The position numbers were made by a program, and so were the translations under genes. From Symbiodinium natans (taxonomy: Eukaryota; Sar; Dinophyceae; Suessiales; Symbiodiniaceae), in NCBI GenBank assembly GCA_905221605.1, contig CAJNDS010002749.1, forward strand, positions 230,976 through 294,975: a stretch of DNA of 64,000 bases. The letters run 5' to 3'. How positions within the stretch are numbered: the stretch's first letter is position 1; each line of letters starts with the position of its first letter. Below the pieces are notes generated by a model. The model was not told the DNA's origin and made no database searches. It worked only from the letters and a program-made list of their open reading frames with translations. Positions 9,180-20,354 of the stretch are shown here, piece after piece.

Positions 9180-11120
9180 CGGATTGGCCGTGCAAAAAAA
9201 GATACAAAAATCGAACAAGGTGGGCACACACCAGGAATACACTCCAGGGATACTATGGTGGAATTCTTTGGGGGATACTCTCTGCGTCACTCTGCCGGAT
9301 TGGCCTGGCACTCCTTTTTTGACTGCCAACAGCTCCAAGTCTGCCAGGCTTCACTCGAAGTAGGCGCAGTGAATGCTTGGACTGTGCCAGCCACTTGCGC
9401 GTCTCGGAGCTGCGTGCGAGCAGTGCGACCTGTCGAAGCTGACCCGCGCGTGGAGGGCAGTGACAGGGCTTCTTCGAACCCGTCCACGAACCTGAAAGCC
9501 CAAGCTGTGCAGGCAAGGGGCCTTTGTGACAAAGAGCCGTATCGCAGATGGGGCTTCTCACGTGCGTGCTACGATTGCTATGGGCTATGAAGGACTTGGC
9601 GAGACCTGCCCTCCAGACTGCATCACGTAGCCAGCAGCTTGACGGGATTGTGCCCTCACCACATTGGGTAGTCTTGATAGTCTGCGCAAACGAAAGGTTG
9701 GAAAGCTCTTGGGGTTCTTGCCGCCAACAGCTCAAACCCAACGCGCCAGTGAGTAAAGGCAGTCCATCGTCGAGGTGCCCGATTTCCCCTTCATCCTTCC
9801 CCTGCAGAAACCTCCAGTGAGCTGCGTTAGCCCCTTAACGGATGTAGATCAGCCCATGGTGTGCCACGACATGCGGGATTGTTTTGAAATCTGTGGGCAT
9901 CTGAGACTTCAAATGAGATGCTGGAGTCTGTAAAAGAGAGTACTCTCGCATGTTTCCGCTCACTTGTGGTCATGGTCATCCCCATCCATCAGCTTAGGCC
10001 CGGCAGGCGGCCAAAGGCAGCCACGAGGAGTGGGTGGCATGATGACCGAGATAGGGTGCCGCTGTGTCACATCTGATGTGCATCGCAGCGGCCGGGTTTT
10101 GGTCACCAACTTGGCAAGAAGCAAAGATGTGCGAATGCTGCAACGCGCATCTCCATGCAAGTCTAGCTGGAGCCCGCCCCATCACGGCTGGTCCCCTGTG
10201 AGCTTCTCGCCACGCGCTGAAGCAAGGCGATGTCCAGGAAAGTGAGATCTGGGCGTGCCGTCTACGAAGCTGCCGCAGCTACGGTCCGCTCCGCTCAAAC
10301 TGCGCAGCAAATGTCTTGCTTTCAGGCACCTTCGCCGGCCAGCTGCCAAGGATCGACAAATCCCTCCTGGCCTCGACCTCTCTCGGCACGTTGGGCCCCG
10401 TGCTGAGGCGCCGGAGGTCTTTGTTGCTTGGCCTCATAGGAAGGGCTCTATGGCTGCAATAGGACTCTAGGTGTTACGTATCTCGAAAGGTCGGGAGGGC
10501 AAAGTCAAGCGCAGCGCCAGCTGTGCAGAGCTTGGCATCCAAGCTGCACAGCAGGGCCGATCCCAGAGGGCTTCTTAGGTATGCCCTGAAGCCTTCTTTA
10601 TCATGTAGCCTGCTTCAATTCTTCTCTTGTTCCGATGTTGTCTTGTCAAGAAAGGCCTTAGAAGGTCCAACCTAGTTGGGTATGACTGATAAGATCAACT
10701 AGGCCTCTGACAGTCCAAGGTTTCAAGAACCCAAGCCTGGCAAAACCTTAAGCCCCTCGGCCTTAAGGGTTTAGGGTTTTCGGGGCCTGTGTGTTCATCC
10801 GAGGCTGTATGACATCCTAACACCTATCCAGGGCACCACTCTGATGGTGGCTCATCAACGGATTTCGGCGGTTTCGGGCTAGCAGGGCTTTGAAGTTTTG
10901 GGGCTACACTCCTGGGGTTTGTACTGCTTGTAGCATGTTCGGAAGAGAACGAGAGACTCGCACATATTGGCACTACAGCACTTTCTCAGATCTTCGAGGT
11001 CTGACGTGCGCATTTTAGGGTTGGGGTATGTCCCTGTCGGCCCTTGTAGGAACCTATTTCTTCTGAGTGGGCCTTCCATCGGCTGGAATGTAATGGCTCC
11101 GATGGCATGACACGTACGTA
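9180..11120. other. No recognised gene
   Basis: Both strands are partly open in several frames but none gives a family-like or consistent protein. No telomeric array, apart from a weak ggtttagggtt at about 10767. Confidence 0.4.
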
Positions 11121-11124
11121 GTTG

Positions 11125-12260
11125 GCCATCAGCTTGCGAGATGTCCATGTGTTGCTTGTGGCATAGCAGTCGCGCTTGCTGTGGTTGGAGTGCAAGAATG
11201 CTTCCGCATTCAGGGCCTTCCAACTGACGCTATCCGCTCAGGGGCTACCCTCAGAGACGCCGTGCAGGAAGCCACCGGGCCGAAACAAAGGTCGTGCAAG
11301 GCTCACTGAAGCAAAGCGGCTCACTGAAGCAAAGCGGCGAAAACACTTCCTTCCGACGTTGGGTGAAGTCGCGATTTCCCGAAAGAGCAGGTTGCAGAGA
11401 CACGGGGGCGAGAGAAGATCGCTCATGTCCAGAAAAGGAGATCGATCTCACTCCGCAGGACTGTGAACCATACACCCTGCGGGCGAGGGGGACGGTGGGG
11501 CGGATGTGCATCGTTACAACCTCCGGGGTCGACTGTCCTTCGGCTGCCATCAGCTTGCGAAATGTCCATGTGTTGCTTGTGGCATAGCAGTCGCGCTTGA
11601 TGTGGTTGGAGTGCAAGAAGGCTTCCGCATTCAGGGCCTTCCAGCTGCTGCTATCCGCCCAGGGGCTAGTCTCAGAGACCTCGTGCAGGAAGCCACCGAG
11701 CCGAAACAAAAGGTCATGCAAAGCAGCTAAAGCACTTCCTTCCGACATTGGGTGAAGTCGCGACTACCAGAAAGAGCAGGTTGCAGAGACAAGGGGGCGA
11801 GAGAAGATCGCAAATGTCCAGAAACGGAGATCGATCTCAACCAAGAGCTGCTCTGCAGGACTGTGCACCATTTACAGCCTTTTTCAGCCTTAGGGTCAAC
11901 CATTTCCGCCCCTCTCTCAAGCCATACACCCGACGGTTGGGGGGGGCGGTGGGGCGGATGTGCATCGTTACAAACCCGGGGGTCGACTGTCCGCTGCCAT
12001 CAGCTTGCGAGCAGAGCAGTCGCGCTGGATGTGGTGGAAGTGCAAGAATGCTTCCGCATTCAAAACTTCCAACTGATGCTGTGTTCAGGGGCAGTTTCAG
12101 AGACCTCGTGCAGGAAGCCACCGGGCCGAAACAGAAGGTCGTGCATGGCTCACTGAAGCAAAGCTTCTAAAGCGCTTCCTTCCGACATTGAGTGAAGCCA
12201 CGCCGTGAGTTCCAGAAAGAGCAGGTTGCAGGGATACAGGAGCCAAAGAAAACCATTTCC
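11125..12260. repeat. Tandem repeat, three copies of about 420-450 bp
   Basis: Copies start at 11125, 11546 and 11996 with GCCATCAGCTTGCGA. Each continues with TTCCGCATTCA, GCAGGAAGCCACCG, CTTCCTTCCGAC and GAAAGAGCAGGTTGCAG. Copy one has an internal duplication of CACTGAAGCAAAGCGGCT at about 11306-11340. Copy three lacks the 3' part. Function unknown. Confidence 0.85.
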
Positions 12261-12299
12261 ACACGGAGTGCACTGTGAAGATCAAAGAACATTGCATGA

Positions 12300-14390
12300 T
12301 GGTTGATTAATAGCCGATCTCGATGCATTGCGCGGAAGGTACGAGACGTAACCGTGCTATGCGATGTGACCATGCGCCGATCACCCATCGATGAACGCTC
12401 TTGGCCTGGGACACATCGCTCTCAATGTCAGCAGCAGTGATCTGAACCTATTCTCTCACCTAAACCCTAAACCCTAAACCCCAAACCCTAAACCCCAAAC
12501 CCGAAACCCTAAACTCTCTATTCCAATACTTTCAATCAGGCTTTGCTTGAGGCTGGATGACGCGAGAAGCAACTCGGGAGACGCGGGGCTTAGGGTCAGT
12601 AGTCTTTTCCTACAGATCTGGAGTCTCTTTGAGTTTAATGCAAAACTTCGCAAAACCTCTGGAAAATGGTGCTATGGCCCCTACGCCTTCTCCCATGTAA
12701 ACGCAAACCCAAAAGTCGAGACAAGTTCTGGCCCCTTCGCTTGCCCCATGCACACGAAGAGGCACCATGTGCCGCCACAAACGAATATATGGGGGTCTAC
12801 GATGTTAGGTGGGGTCCTTCTTATAAGGGGATCCTTTTGGGGGGCCTATAACCCCCGCATTGGTAAGGATTCGGCAAGCCATCGGCAAGCCATCAAGACT
12901 CAAAGGCTGAGATCGGCCAGTTTCGGCAGCACGCGCGCCCGTGGCCCAACTGCCAAGCATCGATCTTCCAAGCAGCTGATCTTCCACACAGCGCTTCGAG
13001 GACTCAGAGTTGCAAAAGGATCTGGGTACGGATCTATAGGTAGGAAAAGGAAGCCGCTTCGAGCTGCGCGAGAAAAGCAGCGGTTATAAGATACAAGTGG
13101 GGCGCTGCGTAAGGCGAGCCTGGGCTTGTGTGCAAGGGCACAACTCCAGGCTACAACTGCCGAAGTCGTCAACCATTCGACACATGAAAACCCCCTTGAC
13201 ATGTAGTTTAGCCTCTGAACATACTCATTTTGATGATTGTGTTGTATGTCTTGAAGTGCCGCCCCCAAAGCTTGCTGGTGTTTCAGCATTTGCCTCTCAT
13301 TGTCTCCAAATAACACTTCATTTTCCTTGCTGTTTGGGTTGGGCCACGGCTTCTGAGGTACAGCCTGGCACAGAAGGAATGGTCACACTTCCCCGCAATT
13401 CCCCGCATCAAGTCGCAGGCAAGCGGGCCTTTAGACAACTTGGTACAATTTTCACACGACCTCCAGCTCTCGACAGGGGCTTGCTTCTGGAGCTATCGTT
13501 GCCACGGCGTGCTCCGTCGAAGAGCGTCTTCGCATGGAAGAAAGCATGGGAGGGATCAGGACCTGTGCGAAGCCAGGACAGAAAGGATCCCGGAGCTAGG
13601 GCCCCTAGAAATTTCCAGAACTTCCGCAAAGGGCCTCTTAGAACTTTGGACAGGGAACTCAATGTGAAAGACTGCGCTCAGCACAGTCAGGAGAAGCGCA
13701 GTGAGACAGTGGATCAACCGGAGGGATCATGTAGGAAGACCTGACAATTGAGGCAGGTTCCTTGACCGTGTCGTCCACGCCTACTACACTGTTGTCCACG
13801 CCCACTCCGGCGGGCGGCGCGAGAGCAAAGTTGTAAGCAGAATGCAAGCCTGAGCCAGACCACTACTGAAAGGAGCGGCTGTGTTGGCGAGTCTTGTTGG
13901 AGGCACGCGGCAACAGCAACATCTTCACAAGCCAATGTCCTGCATCAGCCTTTTGCGGGTTTAGAGCCGACCCTGGGAGCTTCCAACTGCCTTAGCTGCA
14001 CAGAGTTCCTGTCGTTCGGTGCGCAGGACCACCGGCTCGGCCTTTCTCGCATAGCTCGGCCCATGCAACTTCGCTCATTCCTACGCCAGTCCACCTCACC
14101 ATCCGGAAGTATCTTCTCGTTGGCAAGTGAGCCAGGAGCTCAGAAAGCTTTTGTTTAGGGCTGGAGGTTTTAGGCTGCAAAGGCGGTACGGCGCCAAGCC
14201 CACATTCACCTCAAGGACACGAGCAAAACGGAGAGTTGCAAAGCGGCGTGTCCTGTCGGGGGCACGTACATGCCACGCTTTCCGGCCGATTTTGGGCAGC
14301 TGGGGTATTCAACTTGCCACTTGAGCCCCTCACAAGTGCATTATGTGTTGTATCCAACATCAAAGAAACGCAGACACAAGACCAACCACC
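12300..14390. other. No recognised gene; telomeric tract and family D copy
   Basis: A degenerate CCCTAAA tract lies at 12459-12514. A decayed family D element lies at about 12785-12860 (ATATGGGGGTCTAC start, CCTATAACCCCC end). A 215-codon plus-strand frame at 13097-13744 is open but resembles no family and has competing frames. Confidence 0.4.
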
Positions 14391-14394
14391 ATGT

Positions 14395-14600
14395 AGCCTC
14401 GGTCATCTGATCCGCAGTGCGGGTCCGGGACGAGTACGTGCGCAGAAAATGGAGTATGAATATTTATGAATCTATGAATCATACAAAGACAGCGAGCTGC
14501 TCACAGCAAGAGCCGCTGGAGATGTGCCACAAAATTCGCTGGCTGCCCAGGCTCCGGGCACAGGCACTCCGCGGCGGGCACCTGCAGCCAGCAAAACCGC
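14395..14600. repeat. Dispersed repeat R1, copy 1
   Basis: Matches 17577-17800 in order: TCATCTGATC then GTGCGCAGAA then GACAGCGAGCTGCTCACAGC then GCTGGCTG. Copies are diverged with small gaps. Confidence 0.7.
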
Positions 14601-14724
14601 AGAAACCGCCGCACGCCAGCGTGTGCCTGTACGAAGTGTCGGGCATTGGGCTGCATTCGCGTGCCCTGTAGGCAAGAACCAGGCAAGGGCGACCAGAGAG
14701 CTGCCTGGTAGCTACGCCGGTGCT

Positions 14725-14776
14725 CCCTAAACCCCTAAACCCGAAACCTTGAACCCTAAACCCTAAACCCTAAACC
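14725..14776. repeat. Short degenerate telomeric tract
   Basis: CCCTAAA on plus with CCCCTAAA and CCGAAA variants. Confidence 0.9.
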
Positions 14777-14784
14777 GCCTAGAG

Positions 14785-14885
14785 TTTGGGACTATCAACT
14801 GTGCCAACCACCACATCGCACGTGGCACAGAGCTGAAGCTTCAGCGGCATACCTTCTGGGTGCCTTGCACGTGCTCTGAAGTGAT
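14785..14885. repeat. Dispersed repeat R2, copy 1
   Basis: Matches 17160-17290: ACTGTGCCA, TCGCACGT, AAGCTTCA, then CTGGGTGC. The other copy lies just upstream of repeat R1 copy 2, whereas here R2 lies downstream of R1, so order has changed. Confidence 0.55.
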
Positions 14886-15109
14886 GTCCAAGTAGTGTAA
14901 GACAAGTAGGCAACCCACCTGCTCGACTTGGTTCTGGACTCTGACCGATGCAAGAACTGAATGCGAGAAGTAGATTTACCTCCCGCCCATGGAAGGCTGC
15001 ATTATGTCTGGTCTCAGTGCAAGCTTGTGTGATTACAGGGGCGTGTGTGCGTGGATGTAGGCACGGGGACAGAACCGGATCACAGCAGACATGCAAATCG
15101 TACCCCAAA

Positions 15110-16250
15110 GCTGCTTAAACTGATGTGCTGCGCCAGTCGGTTCCGGATTGGGCGCAAGCGAGGCAATGGCCCAAGCGAACCCTGCGATGCTTTGGACTCT
15201 GGTGGTGGCAACCGCTGAACAGCTCGAGCACAACCCAAAGAGCTGGTTCGCAGAGGCGCCCAAGAGCGAATTTGGTATCAAGCAACGCTTGCCTTCTAGC
15301 GTCGTTCAACCAGCATCATCCCCCCAGGCAAAAGCTGCAGGGCACCTTATAAGGACAAGTTGAAGCCGAGCGGCTGTGCTATGCGTGCCAGTGCCAGGCG
15401 TGCCAGAATTTCTGTACATGGAGGCAGGTTCCCGGGTTCTGACGTGCAAGGATCCGTCTCCATTTCTGGGTCGATTTGGGTGGCTGGCCCTGAGGCGCCG
15501 CTTTACTGGCTAGCAAGGTTAAGGGTTTAGGGTTTTGTTGCCACCCCTGCAGGGTTTAGGGTTTAGAGTGTAGGGCTTAGGGTTTAGGATCCTAAACTCA
15601 ACTGAATCCATTTTCCTCTCTTTGCCTGCGCACGTCGGCCAAGCTGTCTGGCCACATCGCCGACGTGCCGGAGTTTGACAGCTCTCAGGGATGTCTGGCA
15701 CTGGCAGCGCCGTGTGGCAGCCCCCCTATATTGCTCTCCACACCTTGGGACCTTGCGGCTCCTGGCACGTCTCCTTTCGAAGCGCGGCAGCGCGGTGCGC
15801 GTAGGTGCGCTTCGCCCCGTGGGCCAAGGGATGCTGTCTCGGGCTTCTCGGGCATTGTTTGGGTTTCAAAGCTCGGACGCTATGGAATGGGTCGAGCTGG
15901 CGACGCAAAGACTAATTTGTCAAACCAAGAAAATGCAAAGATTGTCCAACACCAGAGAGCGCGAATGAGTGAGGCAACTTCGCAGTCTGAGCTGCTCGGC
16001 CGCGCTTGTTTTTTGGAAGCTCGGGGCCAGCTGACACGGATACTGCGGGGTCTGGATTCGCCCAGCTGAAAGCAGAAGTGCCCCCGCTTCGCAATATTGA
16101 CCACATCGGCACTGCCATCGAGGGGCATCAAACATCGCTTGGCCAAGATGTGGCCGTGCAAGCGCCGCTCAGCACACTGGCCGCAGTGGTCCAGGAGCAC
16201 GCTCGTCCAGGTTCCAGACGAAATCCAAATCCAGAGTTATGCAAAGCAAG
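15110..16250. other. No recognised gene; short telomeric words
   Basis: Degenerate TTTAGGG pieces lie at 15522-15536 and 15551-15588. Several frames are open on both strands without family signal. Confidence 0.4.
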
Positions 16251-16251
16251 T

Positions 16252-16317
16252 GTTTAGGGTTTAGGGTTTGGGGTTTAGGGTTTAGGGTTTAGGGTTTAGG
16301 GTTTAGGGTTTAGGGTT
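16252..16317. repeat. Telomeric tract, TTTAGGG on plus
   Basis: Nine units with one GGTTTGG variant. A second short tract is at 16450-16490. Confidence 0.95.
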
Positions 16318-17159
16318 ACAGCGAGCCTGCGCTGTGCTCTTCGGACGGGGACGGCGCCGTGCCTCGTCGAAGCCTGCCCTGGACGTCGACAGGCCGCAGG
16401 CCAACGGACGCATTTGCTTGGCAGGCGAGGGTGCTCATTTAAGGGGCAATTTAGGGTTTAGGGTTTAGGGTTTCGGGTTTAGGGTTTAGGTAGCCGCTTT
16501 CTGGCCACCTAGCGGGACGTCTTGCATCGCAAAGCCGAGCGTCCTCCGCACGTGGACGACAAGGACCCCTCAAACAAAAAGAATGGAAGTGGCCCCCGGT
16601 GCTGACAGGACAGTAGCATTGGTTGGATAACCGAAGGTTGGCACGAACCTGCTTTGCCTGGCTGTGTCTATGGCATCTATGGCATCAACCGTTGTTGTGC
16701 CCAAAAAGAGCATGCCGAAAGTAAGGATCTCACAGAAGAAAGCTTCAATGCTCCTACTTCATCCCGAATCTGCTTGCGTCAGGTGGCGAAGAACAAAACG
16801 CTCAAACAAGGACCCGAGGCATGCAAGGCGAGCCTGCGCCATTCCTCATTTCACGCGATGGCTATGGGGCTGGGTCTGCCGCAGCATGCCGGAGGCAGCT
16901 TCCCACGACACCCACGTGGGTGTAGGGTTATGTGAGAGCTGCAGCATGGACAGGGGAAGAATGGTCTCGTGAAGACACCTCACATCTGCGCCAGGTAAGG
17001 CTCGGAGGAGGCCAGGAGTAGGACCTGCAAACCTTTTCAGAAAGGCTAATGGCTGGAAGATCCTGGAAGAGCCTTGAAATGGACATGCTGATATGCACCT
17101 GTAGGCGAAAACCAGCCAAGGGCGGTGGCCGACGTTTTCTCTTGCAGCAGGGCCGGTGC

Positions 17160-17800
17160 TCAAGAGCTTGGCACTCTCAACTGTGCCAGACAGGTCGCAC
17201 GTAGCGCAGGGCTCAAGCTTCACCTGGTTTGCAGCCTGGCTTACATCGACTCTGGGTGCTCTGCATGTGTTCTGACTGGGACTACTTCTCGCACAAGAAG
17301 AAGTGGCGAAACATCGCCAAGCCACCCAACGAGAGGATGAAGCGAAGAGGATGCACGACTTTTTTTTTTATCCTCAACACTGTACTTGAAAATGCGGACG
17401 TGCCGTGGGGCGCTTCCAGGAGAGCACTGTTGCGAACATTACAAGCTCAAGTCATGCTAGTGCTACTGCCGACGGTGGCGGTAACAAACTGCAAGCCCGC
17501 ACCTGCAAAGAGGCCGCGACAAGTCAGATAGCTCGAAAGAAACACAGGCTTGGAGACCAACATTCAGACAACTTAGACTCGATCATCTGATCTGCAGGGG
17601 AGATTCTCGACTGGTACGCTATGTTACGCTATGTCGCTGCTACGTCACAGGGCCTTACAGACGGTGCGAACTCGTGCGCAGAATACATTGCAGATTACAA
17701 TATGTGAATATACAGACAGCGAGCTGCTCACAGCAAAAGCTGTGGGGAACGTGCCAACAGATTTGCTGGCTGTCAAGGCACCGGAGACAAACACTGTGTG
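17160..17800. repeat. Dispersed repeats R2 and R1, second copies
   Basis: R2 at 17160-17290 and R1 at 17577-17800 are diverged copies of 14785-14885 and 14395-14600. The pair looks like an old segmental duplication with rearrangement. Confidence 0.6.
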
Positions 17801-18067
17801 GGCATCTGCCAGCAAATGCGCGGAACCTGGCGGCTAGCAACGCTGGCAGGCAGGATTGTGCCGAATGTGCCCAGTCAAGTCAAGCACGCTCTCTGACAGC
17901 ATGCATCCCACGCACGACGCCAATATTTCCGCTCTTTGCAGCATGAATTTGTGTTTGTTGCCGGGATGCTGCGAGTCTTCGGTCACAAAGCCGCCAACTT
18001 GCCAACCCCTAAACAGCTCTGACTGCCAGACCCGAAGCATGCGCATGACACGGGCCTGCAAAAGGTA

Positions 18068-18111
18068 CCCTAAACCCTAAACCCTAAACCCTAAACCCTA
18101 AACCCTAAACC
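18068..18111. repeat. Telomeric tract, CCCTAAA on plus
   Basis: Six perfect units in otherwise unremarkable DNA. Confidence 0.95.
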
Positions 18112-18114
18112 GCT

Positions 18115-19875
18115 ACCTGAGCCGGCCCGAGGGATTGGGGAGCCTTGGGCCGAGACGTTCGCCTTAAAGCCCAGGGTCACAAGAGCCTTTCAGGCTCACG
18201 GTGTGGGGTGAAGCTCTGGTGCCAGGTTCGTGGGAACTCCAAGATCACTAAGCCGCTGGGCAAGGCTTCCCACGTGCGGGAGATTGCCAGGGCCCTTTAC
18301 TCAAGTCTATTGATCCTTCAACAGCGCTGTTGGAGGAATAGCCGATTGCTGTCCGGGAGGCTTGCGGATTGCCGTCCGCAGCAACACTGAGTTCCTTGGC
18401 ACAGCATGGAGGAATGACGTTCACGTCTCAAAGTCTCGGCAACACATCCCGAGCCCTCATCGCATGCGTGGGAATAATACTCTTAAAGATTCCAAAAACC
18501 GACGGGGCATAGCGCGCTTCTGCGGGTAATCACGTTTCCACCAGGGATGCTGCTGACGAGTTCGGCCGTGACACAGAATTCTGCACAAAACTTTGGGCCG
18601 GTCCAGCCAGTGTCAGAACAGCTTCGAAGTTTCTCACGACTCCACACGCAGACAGGCACTCATCAAGGAAGGGCAGTGCACCGCCGGAAATAAAGCTCCG
18701 AGCGTGCACTGAGAGGATCCAGACATCTCACCTCAAAACCGTTGGTGGCACGTGCATGCATCAGTCGTTGGGGTATGCGTGTATTCCACACCGCGCTGTT
18801 TTATGAAGAGTTGCTTTCGTGCCCAGATCAGGGATCTGAAAGGTGAAGGGTCTCGGAACCAGAGGAATCAAAAGCAGGTACGGAAGCCCACTAGATGGAA
18901 ACGCCTCGACGGACATCGAAAGAACGTTCCCGTGCACGAAATTCGATCAACTCGGCAAAGATGGCGAGGCCTAGTCCAAGACTGGAAGTGCTGACAATGC
19001 GAAAGGAAAGCTAAAGATTGAAGCTGAAATGGATCGCAGGCACAAAGAAGACGTGGAAATTAGCGGCACCCAGGGGCCAGGCCCGCAGCATGCGCTTTGA
19101 GACTTGGGAGCCACGTACCGGCGAGCCTTTTCGGGAGGCCTCGCGTGCTGAAGATCGGCAGTGGCAGCCGCAAATTCCAAGGCCCTCACTCGCAGTGCTT
19201 ATAACGTTAACCACAGGATGCACCCCCAATGCCCACACATGTCATGGGAAAGGGAGATGGAATGCTCAGCTTCCTGGTCAGAAGTCTTGCTAGGAGCGTC
19301 CAGTGATTCACATGGATGCCCAGCGCTAGTGTCGGGCGCGATGTCATGGCTGCTCCTATCGGGGCCACATGTGGTTTGGGGGACCAGGGTCGAGAACTGA
19401 ACCGAAACCCTGCCTTCGTCAAGTGCCCTCTCAGCAAGCATGTGGGGTCTGGGGGAGCATGGGACAACATTGACTGGCAACGCTACTCGGGTTCTCAGGT
19501 ATTCGTGCGCACCTTTCAATGATGGCAAAAGATACAGAGTGCACGCGCTCGAAAACGCGCTAGATTCTGCTTCGCTTCGCATTGCGCCTACGTCTTTTAA
19601 AGGCAGGCGTCTCTATTCTTACTTGGAGTTGCCTCCGACACCTACCGGAACTGTGCCTAGGGAGTACTGATTTTCGAATAAGAGCGCCTCGCCCCAGGAG
19701 CAAGGTCTAGAGACGGATTTTGTTCCTTCCCAATACCAGGACGGGCGATTAGACCCTATAACCCCTTAAGCAGGCCCTTAATGAGGTTGATTATGGGGAT
19801 TATATAGGGCGTAGTCGCCCATCCTGGTAGTGAACATAATCCTGAGCCGGCGCCCCGAACTCCTCTCGAGGTTGA

Positions 19876-19921
<46 letters not shown>

Positions 19922-20350
19922 TTGATATACATATGTATATATATACATATATATATATATATTATATACATATATGTGCGAACTGCCATCTCTTCTCGCC
20001 ATGACTTGCAAATGCGATCTGCGAACGGCAAGACGTCAAACGTCGTAGGATTGTGAAGACTGTAGACTTAGACAAAGGGGCGCCCGCACTTCCAAAAGCC
20101 ATGCTTTTCTCTCTGGCGTCTGCAAGCCGAGCACCAGCTCTCAGATAGTGGGCCTCTTAGGAGTACGACCAGGCCATATCGGTCGACTCAGTCGGGGCAT
20201 CGGCCAAGACTTTGACCTCGTCGATAGTCACTACGTGTAGGGTTTAGTAGGGTTTAGGTTTAGTTTAGGTCTAGGTAGGAATGGGTAGGGTAGGTGAGTT
20301 TCAAGCTCTTTTGTGAAATCCGACAGTCCTCGCAACACACCCCCCCATGT
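18115..20350. other. No recognised gene; AT tract and broken telomeric words
   Basis: A TA/TATG-rich tract lies at 19870-19975. Incomplete GGTTTAG words lie at 20237-20277. No exon could be supported. Confidence 0.45.
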
Positions 20351-20354
20351 TTAC

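Noticed and set aside
11125-12260. CRISPR array
   Set aside because: Units of over 400 bp with diverged, non-identical copies and no short constant repeat; the genome is eukaryotic.
13097-13744. 215-codon plus-strand frame as a gene
   Set aside because: No family features, competing frames on both strands, and it stands against the minus-strand trend.
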